A DNA stretch of 25,953 nucleotides, taken from assembly GCA_041654355.1 (NCBI GenBank), contig JBAZDQ010000020.1, forward strand, positions 1-25,953, given 5' to 3'. This DNA is from DMER64 sp041654355. GTDB lineage: Bacteria > Bacteroidota > Bacteroidia > Bacteroidales > UBA932. Shown in pieces: positions 8,008 through 15,436 of the stretch. How positions within the stretch are numbered: the stretch's first letter is position 1; the number at the start of each line of letters is the position of its first letter. Under the pieces are notes generated by a model. The model was not told the origin of the DNA and searched no databases. It saw only the letters and a list, made by a program, of their open reading frames with translations. The position numbers and the translations under genes were made by a program.

Positions 8008-9514
8008 CAGCTTGCATACTGTTCCTGACATTATAACCTTCTGCCACACCGGGTATGAACCTGTCAGTCAGACCTAACCGGAATTCATATCCTATCTGAA
8101 AAACAGAGGCACGCAACCCTAACCCTATACCTATTCCCCATTCATGACGTCTGAAAACGTCGTCAAAATCAAAAACGGGATTGCTGATTTGCCCGGCAAT
8201 ATAATACCTGTAATATGTTGACAGGGAAGCATAACACCCTATGGGCAAATTATTGAAGCGGGGAAAATACACCCGAACGGACAAAGGGACTCCCAGTGCC
8301 AGCATGTGGATCCTGTTCATATACGAGACCCCCGGGGCTTCTGCGTGACGTGCTCCTATGTATTCCAGCTGCAAAGCAGGATTCAGTTCCAGAAATCCTT
8401 TCCAGAGAAAGCGGGCATCGGCTCCAACGGCTGCGTAAAAGCCAGGCCTTCCTTCCAGGACTCCACGTGTATGTATGAACCGGTTGGTTCCAAAAGAGAC
8501 CGAAGGGCCCCAGAAAAAAGCATAATCGGGCACATGGTGGATCAGGGCATATTTCCCAGACGGGGCCAGATGTGAATAGCCTGCCAACGTAGAGACCAGT
8601 TTGCCCACATAGGAAGTGATTCCAACCAGCCCTTCGTAATCGATCCCGTCCGTTTGATCTTCTACTTTGTGATAGGGAGATTCCGATCCGGTAGTTATAA
8701 ACAGCGTCGGGATGCGGGATTGTGCAAAACACCTTGTATCAGTAGCTCCTAAAGGCGAATATTCAAATGAATTGAACCGGACTTTTAAAACATCCGACTG
8801 CGGCATCCATTGCCGGGAATCTTCCAATGTGCCGGTACCAATAACCTTTAACACGCCCGATGTTCTGTAATACCCTACCATATCCAGGCTGATCATGGTT
8901 TTGATCTGACATACCGGATACAAAGAATCTTTCAGAAAATGTTGCGAGCCCCACAAACCCTGTTCTTCTCCATCGAATGCAACAAAAACAACGGTCCGGG
9001 GCAATCCTCCTTTCTCTTTCAGTGCCCGCGCCGTTTCTATAAGAACCGCTGTTCCGGAAGCATTATCATCTGCCCCGTTATAAATAGAATCAGCCTCTCC
9101 CGGCTTTCCTGAGAGGGTTCCCAGATGATCGTAGTGTGCTCCCACAATTATATACTCGTTTTTCAACTTTGGGTCAGTCCCGGTCAACACTCCTATTACG
9201 TTACAACCTTCCACTACAGCCAAGGGAATCTCACGGACAGCCGAGGGAATTTTCATATCAAAATAATGAAAGTAACTGTTGCTGTTGAATTCTTCCAGTC
9301 CGATATCGGCAAAACAGTCTGCAATGTATTCCCCGGCAATAAGATTTCCTTCCGTAGCCATAAGACGTCCTCCCAGTGAATCCGAAGCCAGAAATGAAAC
9401 ATGTTCTCTAAGGGCTATCCTTGACAAGGTATGAGGATCGTGTATCTGGGCGTGCAAATATCCGGTTGCGAAAAAAACAAACAAAAACAAAAACGGGGAA
9501 AAATATCTTTTCAT
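7985..9514 (-). CDS. Exported M28 metallopeptidase fused to a probable outer-membrane beta-barrel
   Basis: A 509-residue protein. The signal peptide is residues 1-23 (ending YLHAQ). Residues about 30-312 are an M28 peptidase: His127 in GAHYDHLG, Asp149 in NGADDNASG, the Glu pair 183-184 in FDGEEQGLWGS, Asp211 in SLDMVGY and His282 in SPYHKVED, so all zinc-site positions are kept. Residues about 325-509 have a different character: alternating hydrophobic/polar strands with many aromatic and glycine residues (YAFFWGPSVSFGTNRF, GIGIGLGLRASVFQIGYEF) and a terminal aromatic pair (TFSYFF), as in small outer-membrane barrels of the PorT/OmpA-like type. The protein may thus be an outer-membrane-anchored aminopeptidase. 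Its TATATTTG -7 element is 18 nt before the ATG. Confidence 0.88.
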   Translation of the reverse strand: MKRYFSPFLFLFVFFATGYLHAQIHDPHTLSRIALREHVSFLASDSLGGRLMATEGNLIAGEYIADCFADIGLEEFNSNSYFHYFDMKIPSAVREIPLAVVEGCNVIGVLTGTDPKLKNEYIIVGAHYDHLGTLSGKPGEADSIYNGADDNASGTAVLIETARALKEKGGLPRTVVFVAFDGEEQGLWGSQHFLKDSLYPVCQIKTMISLDMVGYYRTSGVLKVIGTGTLEDSRQWMPQSDVLKVRFNSFEYSPLGATDTRCFAQSRIPTLFITTGSESPYHKVEDQTDGIDYEGLVGITSYVGKLVSTLAGYSHLAPSGKYALIHHVPDYAFFWGPSVSFGTNRFIHTRGVLEGRPGFYAAVGADARFLWKGFLELNPALQLEYIGARHAEAPGVSYMNRIHMLALGVPLSVRVYFPRFNNLPIGCYASLSTYYRYYIAGQISNPVFDFDDVFRRHEWGIGIGLGLRASVFQIGYEFRLGLTDRFIPGVAEGYNVRNSMQAVTFSYFF

Positions 9515-9532
9515 AACATCTTATATATACTA

Positions 9533-9540
9533 CAAATATA
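9533..9540 (-). promoter_or_regulatory. Promoter -7 element (TATATTTG) for the M28-barrel gene
   Basis: CAAATATA on the plus strand reads as TATATTTG leftward, an exact TAnnTTTG match 18 nt before ATG 9514. This gives a conventional short 5' leader, unlike most other promoters in the window. Confidence 0.5.
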
Positions 9541-9566
9541 AGCAATTCACAGCATTACGCGGAGAC

Positions 9567-9633
9567 GTAACAAATTACAATCCCGCGTCCCGTCACTAAA
9601 AGCATTTGTAACTATTTAGACCTGATTTGTAAT
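9567..9633. repeat. Three ATTTGTWA motifs upstream of the arginine promoter
   Basis: GTAACAAAT at 9567-9575 is the inverted copy (ATTTGTTAC). ATTTGTAAC is at 9604-9612 and ATTTGTAAT at 9625-9633. The last two are direct repeats 21 bp apart, close to two helical turns, as expected for protein sites on one face of the DNA. A chance origin in AT-rich DNA cannot be excluded. Confidence 0.35.
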
Positions 9634-9658
9634 AATCAGTAAGCAAACTGAATTATTT

Positions 9659-9676
9659 AAACCGTTTAATCGGTTT
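9659..9676. promoter_or_regulatory. Inverted repeat AAACCG-N6-CGGTTT in the arginine promoter
   Basis: Two 6-bp arms (9659-9664 and 9671-9676) separated by TTTAAT. It ends 5 bp before the -7 element at 9682, so a protein bound here would compete with polymerase. Just upstream, TGAATTATT (9649-9657) resembles half of an ArgR box, but the right half is poor. It is a candidate operator; the regulator is unknown. Confidence 0.4.
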
Positions 9677-9681
9677 TATTT

Positions 9682-9689
9682 TACTTTTG
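9682..9689 (+). promoter_or_regulatory. Promoter -7 element (TACTTTTG) of the arginine operon
   Basis: An exact TAnnTTTG match, followed by C. It ends 7 nt before the leader ORF ATG at 9697, so the transcript is predicted to begin practically at that start codon and to carry about 125-130 nt before the first structural gene. No clear -33 TTTG is seen at the usual spacing. Confidence 0.5.
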
Positions 9690-9696
9690 CAGCGGA

Positions 9697-9741
9697 ATGA
9701 ATACATCTTTACAGATTCTACGTGTCCGAGTAAGGGCTTAG
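9697..9741 (+). CDS. Putative arginine leader peptide (MNTSLQILRVRVRA)
   Basis: A 14-codon ORF, ATG 9697 to TAG 9739-9741. Arginine occurs as CGT (9721), CGA (9727) and AGG (9733): three of the last six codons, alternating with valine. It begins 7 nt after the predicted -7 element, the same close spacing as the start codons of real genes in this window, which argues that it is translated. Codons 12-14 and the stop lie at or within the 5' arm of the hairpin at 9732-9776. It precedes the arginine biosynthetic operon by 82 nt. This matches the logic of his/trp-type attenuator leader peptides: ribosomes short of charged tRNA-Arg would stall just before the hairpin. It is too short to test by protein similarity. 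Confidence 0.65.
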   Translation: MNTSLQILRVRVRA

Positions 9742-9776
9742 GTTGCAGCGACAGCTCCTGCATCCTGTATGCCCTT
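9732..9776 (+). promoter_or_regulatory. Leader hairpin, candidate attenuator of the arginine operon
   Basis: The lower stem is AAGGGC (9732-9737) with GCCCTT (9771-9776). After a small internal loop, the upper stem AGG-T-TGCAG (9740-9748) pairs with CTGCA-T-CCT (9758-9766), with one T/T mismatch and a 9-nt loop. The following 20 bases (CTTCTTTCCGTCTTATTTTT) are T-rich but interrupted, so the terminator reading is plausible rather than clean. TAAGG (9731-9735) or AGGTT (9740-9744) could alternatively pair with the AACCTTA segment at 9805-9811, a weak competing structure. Whether it stops transcription or controls translation of the first gene cannot be decided by eye. Confidence 0.6.
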
Positions 9777-9823
9777 CTTTCCGTCTTATTTTTCAACTTC
9801 CCATAACCTTAATTTTTTTAACA

Positions 9824-10411
9824 ATGAATGTGCGCATTCTTGTTGCCAATGCCTCTCATACAGGCTATGCAGAACGTATTTGTGAACTGATGTATATCTC
9901 GGCCCTGGAACGCGGAACGGGTATCGCACGCCGCTCTCCGGAATACATCAAAGAAAAAATGATCAGCCAAAAAGCCGTTATAGCACTTGACGGTAAACAA
10001 CTGGTAGGCTTTTCTTACATAGAGACCTGGAGCGAAAAATCTTTCGTGGCCAATTCCGGCTTGATCGTGGACCACGCTTACCGTCACTTGGGAATAGCTT
10101 CCCGGATCAAAAGAAAGATCTTTCATCTGTCCAGGGAGTTGTATCCGGATGCAAAGATCTTCGGTATCACCACAGGTTCAGCCGTTATGAAAATTAATTC
10201 GAAACTCGGCTACAGGCCGGTACCTTTTTCAGAATTAACCCGGGACGAAGCCTTCTGGGACGGGTGCAAAGGATGCCGCAATTACGACATCCTCATACGG
10301 AATGAAAAACGCATGTGTCTTTGTACAGGGATGCTATACAATCCGGCTGAACATCCGGCAAGGAAACAATCAAAAGAAAAACAACAGACAATGAAAAACA
10401 AAACCCTATGA
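9824..10411 (+). CDS. GNAT N-acyltransferase, candidate N-acetyl/succinylglutamate synthase
   Basis: A 195-residue GCN5-related acyltransferase. The CoA-binding loop is YRHLGIASRI (residues 86-95), preceded by the strand NSGLIVDHA. The family uses acyl-CoA to acylate an amine. As the first gene of a complete arginine operon with no other ArgA or ArgJ, it is the natural candidate for the first step, acylation of glutamate. From memory, mutant-fitness work in Bacteroides thetaiotaomicron assigned a homologous GNAT this job. The C-terminal third carries a CxxC (Cys148, Cys151, in DGCKGCRNYDIL) and a CxC (Cys165, Cys167, in RMCLCTGM), unusual for GNAT enzymes. ATG 9824 is preferred over an in-frame TTG at 9743, which lies inside the leader hairpin and would add an unrelated extension. 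Its stop overlaps argG by 4 bp. Confidence 0.82.
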   Translation: MNVRILVANASHTGYAERICELMYISALERGTGIARRSPEYIKEKMISQKAVIALDGKQLVGFSYIETWSEKSFVANSGLIVDHAYRHLGIASRIKRKIFHLSRELYPDAKIFGITTGSAVMKINSKLGYRPVPFSELTRDEAFWDGCKGCRNYDILIRNEKRMCLCTGMLYNPAEHPARKQSKEKQQTMKNKTL

Positions 10412-11595
10412 AAACAAAAGTAATATTAGCCTACAGCGGAGGTTTGGATACCTCTTTTTGCATTCCATACCTGACAAAGGAAAAAAACATGGAGGTCCAC
10501 ACCCTCCTGGTCAATACGGGAGGTTTTTCAGATAAAGAGGTTTTTACCCTGCAGGAAAAAGCCCTGAAACTGGGTGCCGTTACACACAAGACCATAGATA
10601 TCAGGGAAACGTATTATTCCTGCTGCCTTAAATACCTTATTTTCGGCAATGTACTGAAAAACAACACTTATCCGCTTTCGGTAAGTTCAGAACGCGCATT
10701 CCAGGCGATGACGGTGGTCAATTATGCCAAAGAAACGGGAGCAGGTGCCATTGCACACGGAAGCACGGGAGCCGGCAACGACCAGGTTCGTTTTGATTAT
10801 TTCGTCCACGTACTTGCCCCGGAAATGCAATTAATCGCTCCGGTCAGGGAATTAAAAATAAGCAGGAAAGAAGAGATCGCTTATCTGCAGGAACTCGGCT
10901 TTGATTACCAGTGGGAAAAATCCAAATACTCCATCAACCAGGGAATTTGGGGGACCAGCATTGGAGGAGCCGAGACACTCAAATCGCTGGGAGAACTCCC
11001 GGAAGAAGCATTCCCTGTAAAACGCACCAAAACAGGAACGGAAACTGTTGTTATTGATTATACAGAAGGAGAACCTTCTGGCCTGAACGGGACCTCAATG
11101 AAGCCCCTGCAGATCATTGAAGCGCTTCATAACATTGCAGCCCCTTACGGTATCGGGCGGGATATTCATATTGGCGATACTATAGTGGGACTTAAAGGAC
11201 GGGTCGGTTTCGAAGCCGCCGCCCCGCTGATCCTGATAAAAGCACACCACCTGCTTGAAAAACACGTATTGGGTAAATGGCAGCTCTACTGGAAAGAACA
11301 ACTGGCAAACTGGTACGGTATGATGCTGCACGAAGCACAATACGCAGACCCCGTCATGCGAAATATTGAATCGTTCCTGGAAAACACACAGGAACGTGTC
11401 ACCGGAAAAGTGTGGGTCCGCCTTGTCCCGGACACCTTTTTCCTGAAAGGATGTGAAAGTCCCTACGATCTGATGAACGGAAAATTCGGAGATTACGGCG
11501 AGGGAACCACCGCCTTTTCGGGTACGGATGTGGAAGGTTTCACCCGCATTATGTCATTACCTGTTAAAATTTACAATTCTCTAGGTCATGAATAA
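10408..11595 (+). CDS. argG: Argininosuccinate synthase
   Basis: A cytoplasmic enzyme that joins citrulline and aspartate with ATP to give argininosuccinate, the seventh step of arginine synthesis. The 395-residue length is normal. The PP-loop ATP pyrophosphatase motif AYSGGLDTSF is at residues 8-17 and the substrate/ATP-site motif HGSTGAGNDQVRF at 117-129. SINQGIWGTSIGGAETL further on is also typical of the family. ATG 10408 overlaps the GNAT gene by ATGA, and the 3' end overlaps argC by 8 bp, so the genes are translationally coupled. All catalytic regions look intact. Confidence 0.97.
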   Translation: MKTKVILAYSGGLDTSFCIPYLTKEKNMEVHTLLVNTGGFSDKEVFTLQEKALKLGAVTHKTIDIRETYYSCCLKYLIFGNVLKNNTYPLSVSSERAFQAMTVVNYAKETGAGAIAHGSTGAGNDQVRFDYFVHVLAPEMQLIAPVRELKISRKEEIAYLQELGFDYQWEKSKYSINQGIWGTSIGGAETLKSLGELPEEAFPVKRTKTGTETVVIDYTEGEPSGLNGTSMKPLQIIEALHNIAAPYGIGRDIHIGDTIVGLKGRVGFEAAAPLILIKAHHLLEKHVLGKWQLYWKEQLANWYGMMLHEAQYADPVMRNIESFLENTQERVTGKVWVRLVPDTFFLKGCESPYDLMNGKFGDYGEGTTAFSGTDVEGFTRIMSLPVKIYNSLGHE

Positions 11596-12592
11596 GATCC
11601 GTGTTGCCGTTGCCGGGGGAGCCGGCTATACAGGCGGAGAACTCATCCGACTGCTCCTGAATCATCCGAATGTAGAGATAACCGGTATAACCAGCCAGTC
11701 CCGTGCCGGCATGACGGTTACCTCCGTACACAGGGACCTTTTTGGAGAAACAGAACTGATATTTGACAAAACACTGCCTCAGAAAGAAATTGATGTATTG
11801 TTCCTTTGCCTGGGCCACGGCAGGTCAAGGCAATTCATTCAGGAAAACGATCTTGAAAAAATACATCACATCATAGACCTGAGCAGTGATTTCAGATTCA
11901 GTGCCACTAACAGGGAAGGGCAACGGCAATTTATATATGGATTGCCCGAATCTTTCCCCAATCCCCAGGAATACGCTGCCACGGCCAAAACTTTCGGGAA
12001 CATTGCCAATCCCGGATGCTTTGCCTCGGCAATTGAACTTGCCTTGATCCCGCTGGCACGCGCAAAATGGATCCATGATGATATTCACGTACACGCCATT
12101 ACCGGGGCCACAGGGGCAGGTGCCAGGCTGTCTGAAACATCCCATTTCCCTTACCGCAACAACAACCTGTCCGTATACAAGGCGTTCCGGCACCAGCATA
12201 CCGGGGAGATCCGGGAAACACTCTCGACCGCCATGGAAACAGAAATTCCCCCTTTGCATTTTGTGCCCCTACGCGGCGATTTTTCCCGTGGGATCCTGGC
12301 CAGCATATATACTTCCTGCAACCGGGACCAGGCAGAGGCCATTGAGTTGTACCGCAACCATTATGCTGCACACCCGTTTGTACACATAGCCGAAAACGAG
12401 ATCAATATGAAAGATGTGGTCAACACCAACAAATGCCTGATCCATATTGAAAAACACGGAAATCTGCTGCACATAACTTCGATTCTGGACAACCTGCTGA
12501 AAGGAGCCTCGGGAACTGCCCTGCAAAACATGAATCTGCTCACCGACCTGCCGCAAAACGCAGGTTTACAATTAAAATCCATTGTTTATTAA
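11588..12592 (+). CDS. argC: N-acetyl(succinyl)-gamma-glutamyl-phosphate reductase
   Basis: NADPH-dependent reduction of acylglutamyl phosphate to the semialdehyde, the third step of arginine synthesis. The 334-residue protein starts with the Rossmann motif GGAGYTGGEL (residues 10-19). The catalytic cysteine is Cys144 in ANPGCFASAIELAL, the standard ArgC signature. Substrate-site sequences HVHAITGATGAGA and the HFVPLRGDFSRGI region are also present. It overlaps the argG 3' end by 8 bp and is followed after 11 bp by argD. Given the succinyl-type ArgF' downstream, the natural substrate is probably N-succinylglutamyl phosphate; this is an inference. Confidence 0.97.
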   Translation: MNKIRVAVAGGAGYTGGELIRLLLNHPNVEITGITSQSRAGMTVTSVHRDLFGETELIFDKTLPQKEIDVLFLCLGHGRSRQFIQENDLEKIHHIIDLSSDFRFSATNREGQRQFIYGLPESFPNPQEYAATAKTFGNIANPGCFASAIELALIPLARAKWIHDDIHVHAITGATGAGARLSETSHFPYRNNNLSVYKAFRHQHTGEIRETLSTAMETEIPPLHFVPLRGDFSRGILASIYTSCNRDQAEAIELYRNHYAAHPFVHIAENEINMKDVVNTNKCLIHIEKHGNLLHITSILDNLLKGASGTALQNMNLLTDLPQNAGLQLKSIVY

Positions 12593-12603
12593 ACTGAAAA
12601 ATC

Positions 12604-13749
12604 ATGCCTGTCTTTCCTGTATACAAAACCTGGAACATAAACGCAGTAAAAGCACGCGGATGTGTCATTACCGACGATAAAAACCGGGAATACCTGGATC
12701 TTTACGGAGGGCATGCCGTGATCTCTATCGGCCACTCCCACCCTGTTTACGTGAAAGCCCTCTGCGAACAATTGCAGCGCATTGGATTTTATTCCAATGC
12801 CATTGTGAATCCCCTCCAGGAAAGACTTGCCGAGGCGCTTACGCGCATTTCGGGGTACACCGGGTATGCTCTTTTCCTGTGCAACTCCGGTGCCGAGGCC
12901 AATGAAAACGCCCTGAAACTAGCTTCTTTCCGCAACGGAAGGGACCGGATACTGGCATTCAAAAGGTCCTTCCACGGAAGGACTTCCGGAGCAGTCGCGC
13001 TGACCGACAACCCGTCTATTCGGGCTCCCTTCAACACCCATCACCAGGTGGACTTTATCAATCTGGAGGATTTTGAAGCTTTGGAAAAAGCCTTTATCCA
13101 AAACCGTTATGCGGCAGTCATTGTGGAAGGCATCCAGGGAGTGGGCGGTATCCGGGAGCCTTCGGCCGCCTTTCTGCAAAAGATCAGGAATCTGTGCACC
13201 ACTCACGAAACGGTATTGATCCTGGACGAGATCCAGTCCGGTTACGGGCGGACCGGAAAATTCTTTGCCCACCAGCATGCCGGGATCCGGGCCGATATTA
13301 TTACCATGGCCAAAGGTATGGGAAACGGCTTCCCCATGGGAGGACTCCTTATAGCTCCGGAAATTGAACCCGTACAGGGACAGTTGGGCACTACATTCGG
13401 AGGAAATTACCTGGCCTGCACCGCAGCACTTGCCGTGTTGCAGGTCATGGAAGAAGAAGACCTGATGAGCAACGCAGCACGAATCGGTTCCCTGATCAAA
13501 AAGGAACTCGGCAATTTTTCAGAAGGGATCCTTGAGTTCAGAGGGCGCGGTCTTATGATAGGCCTTGAACTCAGGCAGGAACACCCGGCAAGCCGCACAC
13601 TGAGAGACGATATCCTTATTAAGGGACACATATTCACAGGAGCTGCCGGCTCCCATATTATCAGGCTCCTGCCTCCTTTATGCCTTAAAGAAGAGCAGGC
13701 GGAAACATTTATTAAATTTTTCAAACAATGTTACACTTCACATCAGTAA
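12604..13749 (+). CDS. argD: Acetylornithine/succinylornithine aminotransferase
   Basis: A class-III PLP aminotransferase that converts N-acylglutamate semialdehyde to N-acylornithine using glutamate. The 381-residue protein has LCNSGAEANENALK (residues 92-105), the phosphate-site region SFHGRTSGAVALT, the cofactor-contact Asp208 in LILDEIQSGYGRTG, and the Schiff-base Lys237 in ITMAKGMGNGFPMGG. The TTFGGNYLAC motif also fits ArgD. The N-terminus (PVYKTWNINAVKARG) is the short form usual in Bacteroidota. Its last 22 bp overlap the ArgF' gene, a strong sign of coupled translation. Confidence 0.96.
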   Translation: MPVFPVYKTWNINAVKARGCVITDDKNREYLDLYGGHAVISIGHSHPVYVKALCEQLQRIGFYSNAIVNPLQERLAEALTRISGYTGYALFLCNSGAEANENALKLASFRNGRDRILAFKRSFHGRTSGAVALTDNPSIRAPFNTHHQVDFINLEDFEALEKAFIQNRYAAVIVEGIQGVGGIREPSAAFLQKIRNLCTTHETVLILDEIQSGYGRTGKFFAHQHAGIRADIITMAKGMGNGFPMGGLLIAPEIEPVQGQLGTTFGGNYLACTAALAVLQVMEEEDLMSNAARIGSLIKKELGNFSEGILEFRGRGLMIGLELRQEHPASRTLRDDILIKGHIFTGAAGSHIIRLLPPLCLKEEQAETFIKFFKQCYTSHQ

Positions 13750-14684
13750 AAGACGCAGGCCCACTGGATCAGGCCATTGCCCGGGCCCTGGAGATCAAGA
13801 AAGACCCCTTTGCAGATTGTAACCTGGGAAGACACCGGACAGCACTGCTGCTTTTTTTTAATTCCAGCCTCCGGACACGGCTAAGTACCCAGAAAGCGGC
13901 CGAAAACCTGGGAATGAACGTTATTGTGCTTGATGTACAGCAGGGTGCCTGGAACCTGGAAACCCGCAAAGGAGTAGTAATGGATTCAGACAAACCGGAA
14001 CACCTTCTGGAAGCCGTCCCCGTAATGGGATGTTATGCAGATATCATAGGCGTCCGTTCTTTTGCACGGTTTGAATCCAAAGAAGATGATTACAACGAAA
14101 AAATACTGGATCAGTTTATCCGGTATTCGGGAAAACCCGTCATCAGCCTGGAATCGGCCACGCGTCACCCACTGCAAAGTTATGCAGACCACATTACCAT
14201 AGAAGAATACAAGAAGAAAGCAAAACCGAAAGTCGTACTCACCTGGGCTCCCCATCCAAGGGCACTTCCGCAGGCTGTTGCCAATTCGTTTGCAGAATGG
14301 ATGGTTGCAGCCGGATACGATCTGACCATTACACATCCCCGGGGGTACGAACTGGACGAACATTTTACACACGGAGCAAAGATCGTTTACGATCAGGAAG
14401 AAGCCTTCCGGGGGGCTGATTTTATTTATGCCAAGAACTGGGCAGCCTACAGGGATCCCCTTTACGGCAAAATCCTGAGCAAGGATATGTCCTGGATGGT
14501 AGACAGCAAAAAAATGAAACTGACCAACGACGCGTACTTTATGCACTGCCTGCCTGTACGCAGGAACATGATAGTAAGTGACCAGGTACTGGACAGTCCC
14601 GCGTCCCTTGTCATTCCGCAGGCAGCCAATCGCGAAACAGCTGCACAGGCCGTGATCAAAAGCATTCTGGAAACACTCATATAA
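13728..14684 (+). CDS. argF': N-succinylornithine carbamoyltransferase
   Basis: The enzyme transfers a carbamoyl group from carbamoyl phosphate to N-succinyl-L-ornithine, giving N-succinylcitrulline. The 318-residue protein matches the reported Bacteroides fragilis type. The carbamoyl-phosphate motif is SLRTR (residues 47-51) and the substrate-loop motif MHCLPVRR lies near the C-terminus. Residue 90 is Pro (DSDKPEHLLEA). Structural work on B. fragilis and Xanthomonas enzymes found Pro at this place in succinylornithine enzymes and Glu in acetylornithine enzymes, so I call the succinyl form. It overlaps argD by 22 bp. Ordinary OTCase is excluded by the long divergent loops and the absence of the STRTR and DxxxSMG-type ornithine signatures. 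Confidence 0.94.
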   Translation: MLHFTSVKDAGPLDQAIARALEIKKDPFADCNLGRHRTALLLFFNSSLRTRLSTQKAAENLGMNVIVLDVQQGAWNLETRKGVVMDSDKPEHLLEAVPVMGCYADIIGVRSFARFESKEDDYNEKILDQFIRYSGKPVISLESATRHPLQSYADHITIEEYKKKAKPKVVLTWAPHPRALPQAVANSFAEWMVAAGYDLTITHPRGYELDEHFTHGAKIVYDQEEAFRGADFIYAKNWAAYRDPLYGKILSKDMSWMVDSKKMKLTNDAYFMHCLPVRRNMIVSDQVLDSPASLVIPQAANRETAAQAVIKSILETLI

Positions 14685-14695
14685 TAGCCATAGCC

Positions 14696-15436
14696 ATGTA
14701 CCTGGATATTTTTAAAATTGGCGGGAACGTAATAGATGATCCCGAAACACTTCAGCATTTTCTGGACACTTTTTGCAACTGCCCGGAACGCAAGATCCTT
14801 GTCCACGGAGGCGGTGTCATGGCCACCGATCTTGCCCAAAGGCTGGAAATTCCTGTTCAAATGCAAGAAGGCCGCAGGATAACGGATGAACAGACGCTCC
14901 GTATTGCCGTTATGGTGTATGCCGGATGGATCAACAAATCCCTGGTTGCTGCCCTTACAGCCAGGAACTGCCGTGCGCAGGGATTAAGCGGAGCCGACGG
15001 CAAATGTATCATCAGCCGGAAACGGGAGCCCCACCCGGTTGACTACGGTCTGGCCGGGGACCTGACCCCCGAAAGCATAGATGTGCTTTTTATAGATAAC
15101 CTTATAAACCAAAACATTATTCCGGTTTTTTGCCCAATCACCTGCAGCCGGGAAGGACAATTACTCAACACGAATGCAGACACGATAGCCTCTGTCCTGG
15201 CCCTTTCCTTTTCCCAAAAATACAAAGTCCGTCTGAGGTACATCTTCGACAGGGAAGGAGTCACCTGCCCGGGCTCCGACAAACCCCTGTCATTGCTCAG
15301 CAGCCGGCAATATCAGGAGTTGCGCAGGAAAGGAATTATTTACGGGGGAATGATACCTAAAATTGATAATGCCCTGGAAGCGCTGAAATCGGGAATTGAA
15401 GAAGTATATATTGGAAAAACATCCGTGCAATTATGA
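14696..15436 (+). CDS. argB: N-acetyl(succinyl)glutamate kinase
   Basis: An amino-acid kinase family enzyme that phosphorylates the acylglutamate gamma-carboxylate, the second step of the pathway. The 246-residue protein is of the short, non-hexameric kind. The N-terminal nucleotide-site lysine is in IFKIGGNV (Lys7), with the glycine-rich HGGGV at 37-41, the substrate-site arginines in EGRRITDEQTL (59-69) and a second glycine-rich segment GLSGADGKCI. Near the C-terminus GGMIPKIDNALEALKSG is the typical ATP-site end. It lacks the long N-terminal helix linked to arginine feedback inhibition in other bacteria, so control may lie at the RNA level. It overlaps the next gene by 4 bp (ATGA). Confidence 0.95.
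   Translation: MYLDIFKIGGNVIDDPETLQHFLDTFCNCPERKILVHGGGVMATDLAQRLEIPVQMQEGRRITDEQTLRIAVMVYAGWINKSLVAALTARNCRAQGLSGADGKCIISRKREPHPVDYGLAGDLTPESIDVLFIDNLINQNIIPVFCPITCSREGQLLNTNADTIASVLALSFSQKYKVRLRYIFDREGVTCPGSDKPLSLLSSRQYQELRRKGIIYGGMIPKIDNALEALKSGIEEVYIGKTSVQL

Larger units (their letters stand above)
9515..9823. promoter_or_regulatory. 309-bp divergent regulatory region ahead of the arginine operon
   Basis: This is the longest stretch without a full-size gene. From left to right it holds the minus-strand -7 element of the M28-barrel gene, an inverted repeat ACGCGG (9557-9562)/CCGCGT (9583-9588), three copies of an ATTTGTWA motif, an inverted repeat CTGATT (9622-9627)/AATCAG (9634-9639), a second inverted repeat at 9659-9676, the arginine-operon -7 element, a leader peptide ORF, a long hairpin, and an A/T-rich start region with seven Ts at 9813-9819. 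No argR gene is present here. Confidence 0.7.

Noticed and set aside
9646..9664. A standard ArgR box in the arginine promoter
   Set aside because: Only the left half (TGAATTATT) fits; the right half does not. Kept only as a remark on the promoter repeat.
9805..9820. A second intrinsic terminator using the seven-T run just before the GNAT start
   Set aside because: No stable GC stem precedes the T-run; only weak AT or 5-bp long-range pairings are visible.
9743..9823. An N-terminal extension of the GNAT from a TTG at 9743
   Set aside because: It would start inside the leader hairpin and add a sequence unlike GNAT enzymes; ATG 9824 begins right before the first beta-strand.
13986..14546. A 186-codon minus-strand frame inside argF'
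   Set aside because: Antisense shadow of a well-recognised enzyme; its sequence has no domain features.
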